From assembly GCA_902594655.1 (NCBI GenBank), contig CACJMW010000004.1:1-64000 (forward strand): DNA of 64,000 bases, read 5' to 3'. Every line of letters begins with the position of its first letter. The stretch's first letter is position 1. The position numbers were made by a program, and so were the translations under genes. The notes under the pieces were generated by a model that was not told the DNA's origin, made no database searches, and worked only from the letters and a program-made list of their open reading frames with translations. Origin of the DNA: an uncultured Pelagibacteraceae bacterium. GTDB lineage: Bacteria; Pseudomonadota; Alphaproteobacteria; Pelagibacterales; Pelagibacteraceae. Below are positions 1 to 9,751 of the stretch, one piece after another.

Positions 1-107
1 AAATTTATATATAAAATAACTGTTCTAACAAGCGTAATTTTAAGTTCTAATAGGTAGAACTGCTTAATTAATCATTTTTTTTTAAAAAATATATCGTAAG
101 ATAATAT

Positions 108-788
108 ATGAAAAAAAATAATGCGGGTGTTGAAGCTGTAGATAAAGCTTTGCAAATTCTTAATGCTTTCAGCGAAAAAAGAGAAGAATTAACTTTAACA
201 GAAATATCTAAACAAATTAATCAATATAAAAGTACAACTTCGAGATTATGCGCCTCATTATTAAAGTTTGGATACATTGAAAGACTACCAAGTAAAAAAT
301 ATAAACTTGGTAATGCAATAAACAGATTAATTAATGTTTATGATGACACATTTCACATTAATAATCTTATACAAAAACAATTAAACTTTATTAAAGATAA
401 AACAAATGAAACTGCAAGTTTTTGGATTAAAAGTGATAATGCAAGGATTTGTATTTTAAAAAGTGAACCAGATAAAGATATGAGACACAATCTTGTCTTG
501 GGTCAACCAAGGTCATTGGAAAGAGGATCTAGTGGACACATTATATCTACTTATCATGATTTAAAAACACAAAATAAAAATAAAGTACTTAAGGATGAGT
601 ATTCAATTTCACATGGTGAGATTGATCCCGAGAAAGCTTCAGTAACAGTTCCTTTGTTGTCAAAACAAAAAACTTTATTAGGAGCAATATCTGTTTCAGG
701 ACACGTCTCAAATTTTAACAAAACAAATACACTCAATTATTTATCAATTCTTAAAAATTCAAGAATTAAATTAGAAAAACAAGTTTAA
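108..788 (+). CDS. IclR-family transcriptional regulator
   Basis: N-terminal wHTH 'AVDKALQILNAFSEKREELTLTEISKQINQYKSTTSRLCASLLKFGYIER' typical of IclR. Confidence 0.85.
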   Translation: MKKNNAGVEAVDKALQILNAFSEKREELTLTEISKQINQYKSTTSRLCASLLKFGYIERLPSKKYKLGNAINRLINVYDDTFHINNLIQKQLNFIKDKTNETASFWIKSDNARICILKSEPDKDMRHNLVLGQPRSLERGSSGHIISTYHDLKTQNKNKVLKDEYSISHGEIDPEKASVTVPLLSKQKTLLGAISVSGHVSNFNKTNTLNYLSILKNSRIKLEKQV

Positions 789-1726
789 TTTATAGTTTCT
801 AAAAGTTTTTCGAATACTTTTTCAGGTGTTAATTTTTTTAAATCAGCTACTTGAATCGCTTTAAAGTTATCTCTTTCAATACTTACTTTGTAAGCTGTTG
901 TATGTGAACCAAATAGAGTTATTCCTTTAGCGCCTAAATGAGCAGCCATGTGAGCTGGACCGGTATCATTAGCAATAACATAGCAGCTTTGTTTTATTAA
1001 TGCTGCAAGCTCAGAAATAGTTAAAGCATTTTCATTATTTAAAATAGAAATCGCGTTAATATCTTTTGCCATTGGAATTTCTAAAGGACCTGGAGCTACA
1101 ACAATTTTATATTCATCGTTAAATTTTTTTTTTACCATATCTATAAATTTATTATAGTGAGGCCATTTTTTTAATATCAAGTGTGGAGAGCAAAAAGGAA
1201 ATAAAACAATATACTTATTTAAGTTATATTCATTTTTTATTTTATCTATATTTGCACAGGCCCAATCAAAATTTGGAAACATTGTGTGATTAGTTTTTAC
1301 TCCTGAAATTTCTAGTTGGTGTTTAAATCTATCTAATACAGGATTTTTATCAAATTCTTCCTTTGACTTATCATTAGGTAATGTTGTTCCTGAAGAAGAC
1401 CAAATATTATGATTGGCGCTAGGAAACAAAATTCTTTTATAAAAGTTTGTTCTTGATGAATTTTGTAGATCAAAAACTTTTACAAAGTTATATTTTTTTA
1501 TAACACGCATAAGAGTGAATAAATAAATAAGATTAAACCTAGACAGTCTTTTATCTAATATAACTGCTTTTAAATGAGGATTATTTTTGAATAATTCAAA
1601 ATAAGGTTTGGTTGTTAATAAATATATATCATCATCTTTATGGAATTCAGAAATATCTTGAATAGCACCTGAGGCTTGGGCTATATCTCCTAATGATCCA
1701 TGTTTAATTATTAAAATATTAGACAT
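785..1726 (-). CDS. Glycosyltransferase family 9 (heptosyltransferase-like)
   Basis: 'ILIIKHGSLGDIAQASGAI' start and 'VIANDTGPAHMAAHLGAKGITLFG' C-terminal motif. Confidence 0.85.
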   Translation of the reverse strand: MSNILIIKHGSLGDIAQASGAIQDISEFHKDDDIYLLTTKPYFELFKNNPHLKAVILDKRLSRFNLIYLFTLMRVIKKYNFVKVFDLQNSSRTNFYKRILFPSANHNIWSSSGTTLPNDKSKEEFDKNPVLDRFKHQLEISGVKTNHTMFPNFDWACANIDKIKNEYNLNKYIVLFPFCSPHLILKKWPHYNKFIDMVKKKFNDEYKIVVAPGPLEIPMAKDINAISILNNENALTISELAALIKQSCYVIANDTGPAHMAAHLGAKGITLFGSHTTAYKVSIERDNFKAIQVADLKKLTPEKVFEKLLETIN

Positions 1727-1762
1727 ATTTTAAACAATTTAACATACTATAAAATTATTTAT

Positions 1763-2152
1763 ATGAATAAAATATTAGTTGAAGTATCAGTTGGAGAGCT
1801 TCTAGATAAACTTTCTATATTAGAAATAAAACAGGAAAAAATTAAAGATAGTGAAAAACTTAAATACATCAATGATGAATACAAAATTTTAAAAGATCAA
1901 CTTTCTAAAAATGTTAAATCTGATGAAAAATTAAGTAAGTTATTTATTTCTTTAAAGGAAATAAATTCAAAACTTTGGGTTATTGAAGATGATAAAAGAA
2001 TGTGTGAAAAAAATTCTAATTTTAATGAAAAATTTATTAAACTATCAAGAGAAGTTCACTTTCTAAATGATGATAGGGCAAAAATTAAACTCGAAATAAA
2101 TAATCATACTGGTTCAAAAATTAAAGAGATAAAAGAATATACGAAATATTAA
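1763..2152 (+). CDS. DUF6165-like small protein
   Basis: 'VEVSVGELLDKLSILEIKQEKI...LWVIEDDKRMCE' pattern. Confidence 0.6.
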   Translation: MNKILVEVSVGELLDKLSILEIKQEKIKDSEKLKYINDEYKILKDQLSKNVKSDEKLSKLFISLKEINSKLWVIEDDKRMCEKNSNFNEKFIKLSREVHFLNDDRAKIKLEINNHTGSKIKEIKEYTKY

Positions 2153-2934
2153 TTCAAGCTTGGAATTACTTTTCTTAATTTAAAAGATAGACTTGGATCA
2201 ATATCTGCATAAATTATTCCTATACCTCTTTTTTTAATTTTTAAAATCTTTCCATCAGGAGAAATTATTACACTATGGCCAAAGGTTTCTCTTTTTTTTG
2301 TATTTTTGCCAACTTGATTAGGAGCAAAAATATAACAAAAATTTTCAATAGCTCTTGCTTTTAGCAAAGATAACCAATGTTTTTGGCCTGTAATTTTAGT
2401 AAATGCTGACGGAACACTTATAAAATTTAAATTCTTTTTCGATAAATTTCTATAAATTTCAGGAAATCTTAAATCGAAACATATCGTAAGACCCAATCTT
2501 CCCCACGGTAATTTAACTGATACAAGCTTATTGCCTGGTTTATAAGTTTTGCTTTCTTTATGTTGTTCTTTATTAGTAAGTTTCACATCAAACATTTTAA
2601 TCTTATCATAAAAGGCAGATATTTTTCCTTTAGGATTAATCATTATTGATCTATTTCGATATTTGCTCTTTTCTTTTATTGGTAATGAGCCTATTAAAAT
2701 CCACCTTTTGTTAATTTTGGATATTTCTTTTACTTTTTTTATCAAAGGATCATTATTCATTTTATAAGTATTTTTAAATAGAATTTTCTTATCACTAGTA
2801 ATGATTGATGACGTTTCTGGGGTAATAATCAAGTCTGCTTTATTTTTAATTGATTGATTGATTAAACTTACTATTTGTTTGAAATTCTTTTTATAATTTT
2901 CCCCAGAGGATAGCTGAATACACGCAACTTTCAT
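2149..2934 (-). CDS. Carbon-nitrogen hydrolase (nitrilase superfamily)
   Basis: Glu 'TPETSS', Lys 'DKIKMFDV', Cys 'GLTICFDLRFPE' catalytic triad motifs. Confidence 0.85.
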   Translation of the reverse strand: MKVACIQLSSGENYKKNFKQIVSLINQSIKNKADLIITPETSSIITSDKKILFKNTYKMNNDPLIKKVKEISKINKRWILIGSLPIKEKSKYRNRSIMINPKGKISAFYDKIKMFDVKLTNKEQHKESKTYKPGNKLVSVKLPWGRLGLTICFDLRFPEIYRNLSKKNLNFISVPSAFTKITGQKHWLSLLKARAIENFCYIFAPNQVGKNTKKRETFGHSVIISPDGKILKIKKRGIGIIYADIDPSLSFKLRKVIPSLN

Positions 2935-3605
2935 TAATAATTATATCTTCTTTCTAAAAACTTTATGAAGTTGTGAATTAAAAATGTCATAAATAAATAA
3001 ATACTTCCAGCTACTATAAATACCTCTATTGGTTTAAAAGTTGTTGAAATAATATACTTTGCTACGCCAGTCAAATCCATTAGTGTAACTGTGCTAGCCA
3101 GCGAAGTTCCCTTTAACATTAATATTATTTCATTGCCGTACGCTGGAAGAGATTGTCTAATAGCAATTGGGATTTGAATTTTATAAAATATAATTTTACT
3201 TGATATACCAAGACTTTTTCCAGCTTCTATATAACCTTTTTTAATAGTTTGAAACGCTGATCTAAGTATTTCTGATGTATAAGCGCCAGTATTTAAAGCA
3301 AAGGCAATTATTGCGCACCAATAAGGTTCTTTTAATATTATCCATAAAAAGCTGTTTCTTATGAATTCTATTTGCCCAAAACCGAAGTAAATTATAAAAA
3401 TTTGAACAAGTAACGGTGTTCCTCTGAATAAGTATGAGTAACCATATGCAAATCTATTAAGTATAACATTTTTGCTCATTCTCATTATTGCAAAAAGTAG
3501 CCCAATAAATAGCCCAAAGAATAATGATAAAGATAATAATTTAAGTGTAATTACCGAAGCATTTAACAACTTGGGAAAACTATTAATCATTAATTCTAAA
3601 TCCAT
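2934..3605 (-). CDS. Polar amino-acid ABC transporter permease
   Basis: HisM/ArtM-type 'RGTPLLVQIFIIYFG' and 'EAGKSLGISSKIIFYKIQIPIAIRQSLPAYGNE'. Confidence 0.88.
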   Translation of the reverse strand: MDLELMINSFPKLLNASVITLKLLSLSLFFGLFIGLLFAIMRMSKNVILNRFAYGYSYLFRGTPLLVQIFIIYFGFGQIEFIRNSFLWIILKEPYWCAIIAFALNTGAYTSEILRSAFQTIKKGYIEAGKSLGISSKIIFYKIQIPIAIRQSLPAYGNEIILMLKGTSLASTVTLMDLTGVAKYIISTTFKPIEVFIVAGSIYLFMTFLIHNFIKFLERRYNY

Positions 3606-4297
3606 TAAAAACCTCTACTGTATTTAATTTCTAATCTATTGATTAATTTCATACTCAGAAAAGTAAGTAACAAATACAAAACTGCTGCAAAAGAATAAAA
3701 AAATAGTGGATCTCTTGTTGATCCAGCTGCAATATAAGATTGCCGCATAATTTCAACTAATCCAGTTACAGAAATTAATGATGTATCTTTTAATGTGATT
3801 TGCCAGACATTGCTTAAATTTGGTATTGCTAGCCTTAACATTTGAGGCAGAATAATTTTATAAAATTGAATATATTTTTTTATTCCTAAAACCTTTGAAG
3901 CCTCAAACTGTCCTTTATCTATAGATTGAATTGCACCTCTAAATACCTCTGTTGAATAGGCGCCTGAGATAATTCCAATTGCAAACGAACCAGTAATAAA
4001 TGCATTTATTTCTATATACTCATAATAACCAAATATAGAGGCAACATACATAATTGCACCACTGCCTCCGAAAAAAAATAAATAAATGACTAATAACTCA
4101 GGGACACCTCTAATAACTGTAGTATAAAAATTTCCTATCAAGTTAAGAGATTTATATTTAGATAATTTTAAAGGAGTGAATATTAAAGCAAATAAAAAAC
4201 CAATTAACATAGCTGTTATTGAAACAGCAATAGTCATCAGGGTAGCGTAAAATAACTCATCTCCCCAACCAGTATCTCCAAATGCTAGAAGTTCCAT
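3605..4297 (-). CDS. Polar amino-acid ABC transporter permease
   Basis: 'VIRGVPELLVIYLFFFG' and 'EASKVLGIKKYIQFYKIILPQMLRLAIPNLSN'. Confidence 0.88.
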   Translation of the reverse strand: MELLAFGDTGWGDELFYATLMTIAVSITAMLIGFLFALIFTPLKLSKYKSLNLIGNFYTTVIRGVPELLVIYLFFFGGSGAIMYVASIFGYYEYIEINAFITGSFAIGIISGAYSTEVFRGAIQSIDKGQFEASKVLGIKKYIQFYKIILPQMLRLAIPNLSNVWQITLKDTSLISVTGLVEIMRQSYIAAGSTRDPLFFYSFAAVLYLLLTFLSMKLINRLEIKYSRGF

Positions 4298-4302
4298 AAA
4301 GA

Positions 4303-4329
4303 TTGGCGACTATATAATATAGTCGCCAA
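4303..4329 (-). promoter_or_regulatory. Perfect 13-bp-arm palindrome between binding-protein and permease genes
   Basis: TTGGCGACTATAT-A-ATATAGTCGCCAA; only ~5 nt before the permease ATG; no U-tract. Confidence 0.75.
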
Positions 4330-4341
4330 ATCTGAAATTAA

Positions 4342-5193
4342 TTACATAGATGCGTCAAAACCGAACCACTTTGTTGCAATCCTGCTTATGTCGCCATTTT
4401 TTCTTGCTTTATTGATTGCCATATTGAAATCTTTTAAAAGTTGCGCATCTCTCTCTCCAATTGCACCACTTCCACCTTTTCTAATTCCAACACCTACTCC
4501 GTTTCCAAAAGCTCCACCTGAAAATGTTGGTCCAACTAAAACAACAGGTTTTCCAGATTTTTCAGCGTAGTCAGTAAATGCAACTGCTGCAGCTAAAGCC
4601 ACATCGCATCTTCCAGAAGCTAAATCTAAATTTACTTCGTCCTGAGTTTTATAAGTTCTAACATTTACACTTCCTACGTCACCAGAGTCTAAAAAGTTTT
4701 GGTGAATAGTCGCTGTTTGAACACAAACTGTTTTACCAGCTAAAGCACCTTCAATTGTTTTAAGTGCTTTTTTGACAGCACCTCCACCTATTGAAAGATT
4801 TATTCCTGATGGAGTATCCATACCTTCAAGGTCTGAACCTTTCATCACAGCCAGTTGAGCAACTTCATCTGCATAACCTTGAGAAAAATTAATTGTTTTT
4901 AATCTTTCATCTGTAATTGACATTCCAGCCATGATCGCATCAAATTTTCTCATGAGCAAAGCTGGTATCATCCCATCCCAATCTTGTTCAACAATCTCAC
5001 ATTGTTTTCCAATATATCTACAAAGTGTCCATGCCAATTCAACCTCAAATCCAATTAACTTTCCAGAAGCATCTTTTGAGTTCCATGGAGGGTAAGCACC
5101 TTCAGTTCCAATTTTAATTGTATCAGAATATACGTTTGTCATGATAAACAATGAAGCTAGAACTGAAATTATAGTTTTCTTGAATATATTCAT
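4342..5193 (-). CDS. Amino-acid ABC transporter substrate-binding protein (Lys/Arg/Orn/opine type)
   Basis: Signal peptide plus 'IKIGTEGAYPPWNSKDASGKLIGFEVELAWTLC...DWDGMIPALLMRKFDAIMAGMSIT'. Confidence 0.88.
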   Translation of the reverse strand: MNIFKKTIISVLASLFIMTNVYSDTIKIGTEGAYPPWNSKDASGKLIGFEVELAWTLCRYIGKQCEIVEQDWDGMIPALLMRKFDAIMAGMSITDERLKTINFSQGYADEVAQLAVMKGSDLEGMDTPSGINLSIGGGAVKKALKTIEGALAGKTVCVQTATIHQNFLDSGDVGSVNVRTYKTQDEVNLDLASGRCDVALAAAVAFTDYAEKSGKPVVLVGPTFSGGAFGNGVGVGIRKGGSGAIGERDAQLLKDFNMAINKARKNGDISRIATKWFGFDASM

Positions 5194-5254
5194 TATTTTC
5201 TCCTTTAATAAAAAAATAAGTATTTCACAAAATTAAGAAATTAAAAAGAATAAA

Positions 5255-5674
5255 TTAGTGATTTACAGATGTATAAAAATTCCAAGAACTATCAAAGCTT
5301 GGGATATAAACTCTATCAAGGGTAGCATTTCCAAAGTTCTTATTGAATACATCTTTCCAATTTTCGACCTGTTTTGGTCTTTTATCCTGGCTACCAACTT
5401 GAGCAGTAACTACTCCATTAGGTTTAAGAACTCTGATAATTTGATCCATATTTTTGGCAGCCAAATCTATACAAAATTGGTCATCATTTAGATCTATATA
5501 AATCTTGTCATAGGTGTCCGTTTCAACACTTTTTATGCTTTCAAAAGCATCGCCCCAAACACATTTAACTGAATTTTTTTCAGTTGCTTTTTGACCAATC
5601 GTTCCTAGATGTTTATCACATACTTCAACAACTTCTGGGTCTAATTCATACCAATCTATAAAACCAAAATTTTT
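5255..5674 (-). CDS. speE: Spermidine synthase C-terminal part of a SpeD-SpeE fusion, in a frame shifted relative to the upstream ORF
   Basis: Manual translation gives GFIDWYELDPEVVEVCDKHLGTIGQKATEKNSVKCVWGDAFESIKSVETDTYDKIYIDLNDDQFCIDLAAKNM... continuous with the 5255..5464 ORF. Confidence 0.75.
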   Translation of the reverse strand, partial: KNFGFIDWYELDPEVVEVCDKHLGTIGQKATEKNSVKCVWGDAFESIKSVETDTYDKIYIDLNDDQFCIDLAAKNMDQIIRVLKPNGVVTAQVGSQDKRPKQVENWKDVFNKNFGNATLDRVYIPSFDSSWNFYTSVNH

Positions 5675-6296
5675 TTGATATACATTCCCGAGCTACACCC
5701 CCATCTCCTCCACCAATTATTGCCGCTCTATCTTTTGTTGGATTTAATTTCAATCCAGAATTTACAAACGTTGAACTATATAAGTGCTCATCGCATGAAG
5801 CTACTTGTAGATCCTTATCTATAAATAAGGATTTGCCAAATTCTTCCAAATCTAAAATTTGAACATGTTGTCCGACTTTAGACATAAAATCCTCTAGCAC
5901 ATCTTTAACAACATAAGATTTTTGCATTCCAGATGTACTAGAAGTGTCAAAATAGTTTTCTACTGTGTGACGATCAAAAGATTTTTTAACTATTCTTTTG
6001 CATTTAATTTCACTCTTAATTACATCCAAAGCTACATTTGGAGACACCTTTCCACATGTAAAAAAATCAAAACTGATTATCCCATGTTCAGGAAATGTAT
6101 GAAAACTAATATGACTTTCTGCAAGTAGAGCAACTAAAGTAAAACCTTGAGGCTCAAATTTATATTTAGATATGTTTAGTACTGTAACTTTAGCTTTCTC
6201 AGCTATCTTATGAACTAAACCTTCAAAAAAAGCTGGCTCGTATTCGCCATTTGTGCCAATTATATCGAGAGTAATATGCTCCCCAACTTTAACCAT
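5646..6296 (-). CDS. speD: S-adenosylmethionine decarboxylase fused to the N-terminus of spermidine synthase (ORF frameshifted near the end)
   Basis: 'AESHISFHTFPEHGIISFDFFTCG' pyruvoyl cleavage region, then 'AAIIGGGDGGVARECI' of spermidine synthase. Confidence 0.85.
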   Translation of the reverse strand: MVKVGEHITLDIIGTNGEYEPAFFEGLVHKIAEKAKVTVLNISKYKFEPQGFTLVALLAESHISFHTFPEHGIISFDFFTCGKVSPNVALDVIKSEIKCKRIVKKSFDRHTVENYFDTSSTSGMQKSYVVKDVLEDFMSKVGQHVQILDLEEFGKSLFIDKDLQVASCDEHLYSSTFVNSGLKLNPTKDRAAIIGGGDGGVARECISKKFWFYRLV

Positions 6297-6302
6297 AAAA
6301 AA

Positions 6303-6965
6303 TTATCCCCTCTTATAACCTTTTACTTTTTCCAAAATTTTTTGCATTTCTGCAAAAGTCAGATTCTTTGGTTCTCCTAGCTTTATCGCAAGAAAGTATT
6401 GGTGGCAAATGTTTTCTACTTCTTGTGCAAGTTCAAATGCCTTGCTTAAACTTTCTTCAAATGCAATCTGTCCGTGATTTGCCATCAGGCATGCCTTTCT
6501 TTTTTCTAAGGCCTTCAAAATATTTTGGGATAATTCTTTAGTCCCGAAGGTTGCATACTCTGCACATTTAATGTCGTCTCCTCCCATTAGTGCAATCATA
6601 TAGTGAAATGGTGGAATAGATTTACGGTGAGTAGATATTGCTGTTGCATGAGCAGAATGCGTATGAACAATAGCTTTTGCTTCAGGTTTTTTTCTATAAA
6701 TATCTTGATGAAAGCGCCATTCTGATGACGGATTTAAACCTGAATTTGCAATTTTTAAATAATCATATTCAGTTTTTAAAGACATAAAAACTATATCTGT
6801 TAATTTGAGATTTTCATATTTAATACCAGAGGGTGTTATGTAAAATCCCTCATCATCATCTATTTTGGCTCTAACAGACAAATTACCTGATCTAAGCGGA
6901 GATAAATTAGTCGAATTTAGTTTTAACGAATAATCTATTACTTGTTGTTTTAAATCTTCGTTCAT
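6303..6965 (-). CDS. Class II aldolase/adducin family (Ald2- or MtnB-like)
   Basis: 'LSPLRSGNLSVRA', 'AIVHTHSAHATAIS', 'MANHGQIA'; adjacent to mtnA. Confidence 0.8.
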   Translation of the reverse strand: MNEDLKQQVIDYSLKLNSTNLSPLRSGNLSVRAKIDDDEGFYITPSGIKYENLKLTDIVFMSLKTEYDYLKIANSGLNPSSEWRFHQDIYRKKPEAKAIVHTHSAHATAISTHRKSIPPFHYMIALMGGDDIKCAEYATFGTKELSQNILKALEKRKACLMANHGQIAFEESLSKAFELAQEVENICHQYFLAIKLGEPKNLTFAEMQKILEKVKGYKRG

Positions 6966-6966
6966 C

Positions 6967-8040
6967 TTACTTATTAAATAATTTCTTAAGTCCTGAAGAA
7001 GATGCGTCGCATACTCCTTTTTCTGTAATTAAAGCTGTAACATATTTTGCAGGGGTTACATCAAAAGCAAGATTCATTGCCTTACTTTTTTGTGGATAAA
7101 CTTGAATTTTTTTTAAGTTACCATTTTCATCTAAACCTTCCATATGTGATAATTCTTCAGAATTTCTTTCTTCAATTGGAATTTCTTTGTAATCTTTTAT
7201 ATTCCAGTCAATTGTTGAGCTTGGTAGAGCAACATAAAAAGGAACCTTGTTATCATGAGCTGCTAATGCCTTAAGATAAGTCCCAATTTTATTACAAACG
7301 TCTCCATTAGACAAAGTTCTATCTGTTCCAACAATGCACAAATCTACTTCGCCCCTTTGCATCAAAATTCCTCCCGTATTATCAGCAATAATAGTATTTT
7401 TAATCCCTTCTTCATTTAACTCATATGAGGTTAAATTAGCACCTTGGTTTCTAGGCCTTGTTTCATCAACCCAAATATGAACTGGAATTCCTTTTTTGTT
7501 AGCATGATAAATTGGAGACGTAGCTGTTCCCCAATTTATTGTTGCAAGCCAGCCTGCATTACAATGAGTTAAAATGTTGACTGCATCTTTCTTTTTATTA
7601 TAAATTTTTTCGATTATTTTTAATCCGTTTAAACCTATATTTTCACAAAAATTAATATCTTCTTCACATATTTCATTAGCTTCATTAATTGCGATATCCA
7701 AATTTTTATCACTACTTACGCCAGATAATTTTTTCAACATTCTATCTACAGCCCATTTAAGATTAATTGCTGTAGGTCTTGAATTAATTAAATCTTTTGC
7801 GGATTGTTTTAAAAATGATTGATCATTATTTTCTATTATTGCCAAAACTATTCCATAAGCAGCTGTAGCTCCTATTAATGGTGCGCCTCTAACTTCCATA
7901 GTTTTAATTGCATTAATTGTATCTTTAATGGTTTTAAGATTTTTAATTATAAATTGATGAGGTAGTTTTGTTTGGTCTATTATTTTTACTACGTTGTTTT
8001 CAAACCAAATGGTACGGTATTCTTTTCCGTCTATTTTCAT
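6967..8040 (-). CDS. mtnA: S-methyl-5-thioribose-1-phosphate isomerase
   Basis: 'TMEVRGAPLIGATAAYG', 'ILTHCNAGWLAT', 'DNTGGILMQRGEVDLCIVGTDR'. Confidence 0.92.
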   Translation of the reverse strand: MKIDGKEYRTIWFENNVVKIIDQTKLPHQFIIKNLKTIKDTINAIKTMEVRGAPLIGATAAYGIVLAIIENNDQSFLKQSAKDLINSRPTAINLKWAVDRMLKKLSGVSSDKNLDIAINEANEICEEDINFCENIGLNGLKIIEKIYNKKKDAVNILTHCNAGWLATINWGTATSPIYHANKKGIPVHIWVDETRPRNQGANLTSYELNEEGIKNTIIADNTGGILMQRGEVDLCIVGTDRTLSNGDVCNKIGTYLKALAAHDNKVPFYVALPSSTIDWNIKDYKEIPIEERNSEELSHMEGLDENGNLKKIQVYPQKSKAMNLAFDVTPAKYVTALITEKGVCDASSSGLKKLFNK

Positions 8041-8049
8041 TTTTTGTTC

Positions 8050-8841
8050 TTAATTACTCCATACAATAGGAAACCAATCATTTCTCATTTTATCCCCATT
8101 TTTTAAATTTATATTTTTAAAAGGTGGTGATGTTTCGCCTTCTCTATCAATAAATCTTACATCGTCACCTATAAATCTTGCAGAGAAAGCTTTACGTGTT
8201 TTCTTGTCGTTATTTCCTGTGGTTGAATGCAAAACTTTAAAATTAAATAAAATAGCATCTCCTAAGTTCAACTCAGTATTAAAAATATTATTTTCATCAA
8301 TATTTGGCATATCTATATATTTTTCATTATTTTCATACCATGATTTATCATTAGACCATTTTGTTGGCTTCACTAGCTTGGGTAAATTATGAGATCCTTT
8401 TAAAACTTTTAAAGAATTTTCTTTTGAAACACTATCTAATGGTATCCAAAAACTACCTGTATCATTTCCATCTATACAATAATAAGGAAGGTCTTGATGC
8501 CAAGGTGTTTCCTTTTTTGTTCCAGGATCTTTTAAAAAAATATGCTCATGAAAAACTTGAACACTATTTGAACCAGTTGCCTGTGCTACAATTTGTGCGG
8601 CAGGAGAATTTAAAATGAAATCTTTAAATTCATCTATTCTTTCCCAATTACAATAATCCTCAAAAAATCTTCCCTCATGATTATTTAAAACGTTCTCTCT
8701 TGCATGTGGACCTGGATTGTTAATTACTTTTTCAAATCCTTTATTTAATTTTTCTATCCAGGGCAAAAAAATTCCTTTGATTAAAATAACTCCATCTCTT
8801 TTATAATTAAAAACTAATTGATCAGATATTTTTGTTGTCAC
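8050..8841 (-). CDS. Phytanoyl-CoA dioxygenase (PhyH) family Fe(II)/2OG oxygenase
   Basis: 'TPWHQDLPYY' HxD motif, distal 'VLHSTTGNN', 'RKAFSARF'. Confidence 0.85.
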   Translation of the reverse strand: MTTKISDQLVFNYKRDGVILIKGIFLPWIEKLNKGFEKVINNPGPHARENVLNNHEGRFFEDYCNWERIDEFKDFILNSPAAQIVAQATGSNSVQVFHEHIFLKDPGTKKETPWHQDLPYYCIDGNDTGSFWIPLDSVSKENSLKVLKGSHNLPKLVKPTKWSNDKSWYENNEKYIDMPNIDENNIFNTELNLGDAILFNFKVLHSTTGNNDKKTRKAFSARFIGDDVRFIDREGETSPPFKNINLKNGDKMRNDWFPIVWSN

Positions 8842-9710
8842 TTTTTTAAAACTCTTCCAGCTATAGCGCTTAACTTTTCAATTGTATTTTTAGTTCTTTT
8901 CTCTGGTGATGTAATAATTGCAACATCTAAACAATTATTGGTTGGATCCTTAGGATCAATGTGATTTTCAAAATTATCAATTAAATTTTTAATCATATTT
9001 TTAGCTTTAGCTGCATTGCCTAAAAGAACCTTTATAACTTGCTGAACATCAACATTTTCATGGTCTGGATGCCAACAATCATAATCAGTAACCATCGAAA
9101 CTGAAGCATATCTTATTTCAGCTTCTCTTGCTAATTTTGCCTCAGGCATGTTTGTCATTCCTATTACATCAGCATTCCAAGATCTATATAAATTAGATTC
9201 TGCTAATGTAGAAAACTGAGGACCCTCCATTACAACATAAGTCCCACCCCTTTGATATTCTATTTTTTCTTTTTTAATTGCTTCTTCGCATGCGTTCATC
9301 AATCCATTGGAGGTTGGATGAGCCATTGAAACATGAGCTACTATTTCATCATCAAAAAAAGTTTTATTCCTTGCAAAGGTTCTGTCTATAAACTGATCAA
9401 CAATAACAAATTTACCAGGAGGTAATTCTTCTTTTAATGATCCAACGGCAGATACAGATACTATATCTGTAACACCAAGTTGCTTAAGTGCATCGATATT
9501 TGCTCTGAAGTTAATATTTGAAGGATTAATAAAATGTCCCCTCCCATGTCGAGGAAGAAAAAATATTTCATGACTATTAAAGCTTGTTTTTAAAATTTTA
9601 TCTGAAGGTTTTCCCCATGGAGTATCTAAATCTAACAACTCCCTATTTTTAAATTCCTCTACATCATAAAGTCCGCTACCTCCAATGATTGCTAATTTGT
9701 TTGTTGTCAT
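8838..9710 (-). CDS. mtnP: S-methyl-5'-thioadenosine phosphorylase
   Basis: 'LAIIGGSGLYDVEEF', 'FLPRHGRGHFINPSNINFRANIDALK', 'VVMEGPQFSTLAESNLYRSWNADVIGMTNMPEAKLAREAEI'. Confidence 0.93.
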   Translation of the reverse strand: MTTNKLAIIGGSGLYDVEEFKNRELLDLDTPWGKPSDKILKTSFNSHEIFFLPRHGRGHFINPSNINFRANIDALKQLGVTDIVSVSAVGSLKEELPPGKFVIVDQFIDRTFARNKTFFDDEIVAHVSMAHPTSNGLMNACEEAIKKEKIEYQRGGTYVVMEGPQFSTLAESNLYRSWNADVIGMTNMPEAKLAREAEIRYASVSMVTDYDCWHPDHENVDVQQVIKVLLGNAAKAKNMIKNLIDNFENHIDPKDPTNNCLDVAIITSPEKRTKNTIEKLSAIAGRVLKK

Positions 9711-9751
9711 ATAATAAGATTTAAACTATTTAGTATTTATAAATTACTATT

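Noticed and set aside
554-736. Antisense ORF inside the IclR gene, and the many similar shadow ORFs (e.g. 4388..4570, 5258..5491, 8204..8392, 40074..41352 series, 50131..50910, 61891..62418)
   Set aside because: They lie opposite clearly recognisable coding genes and show no family motifs of their own.
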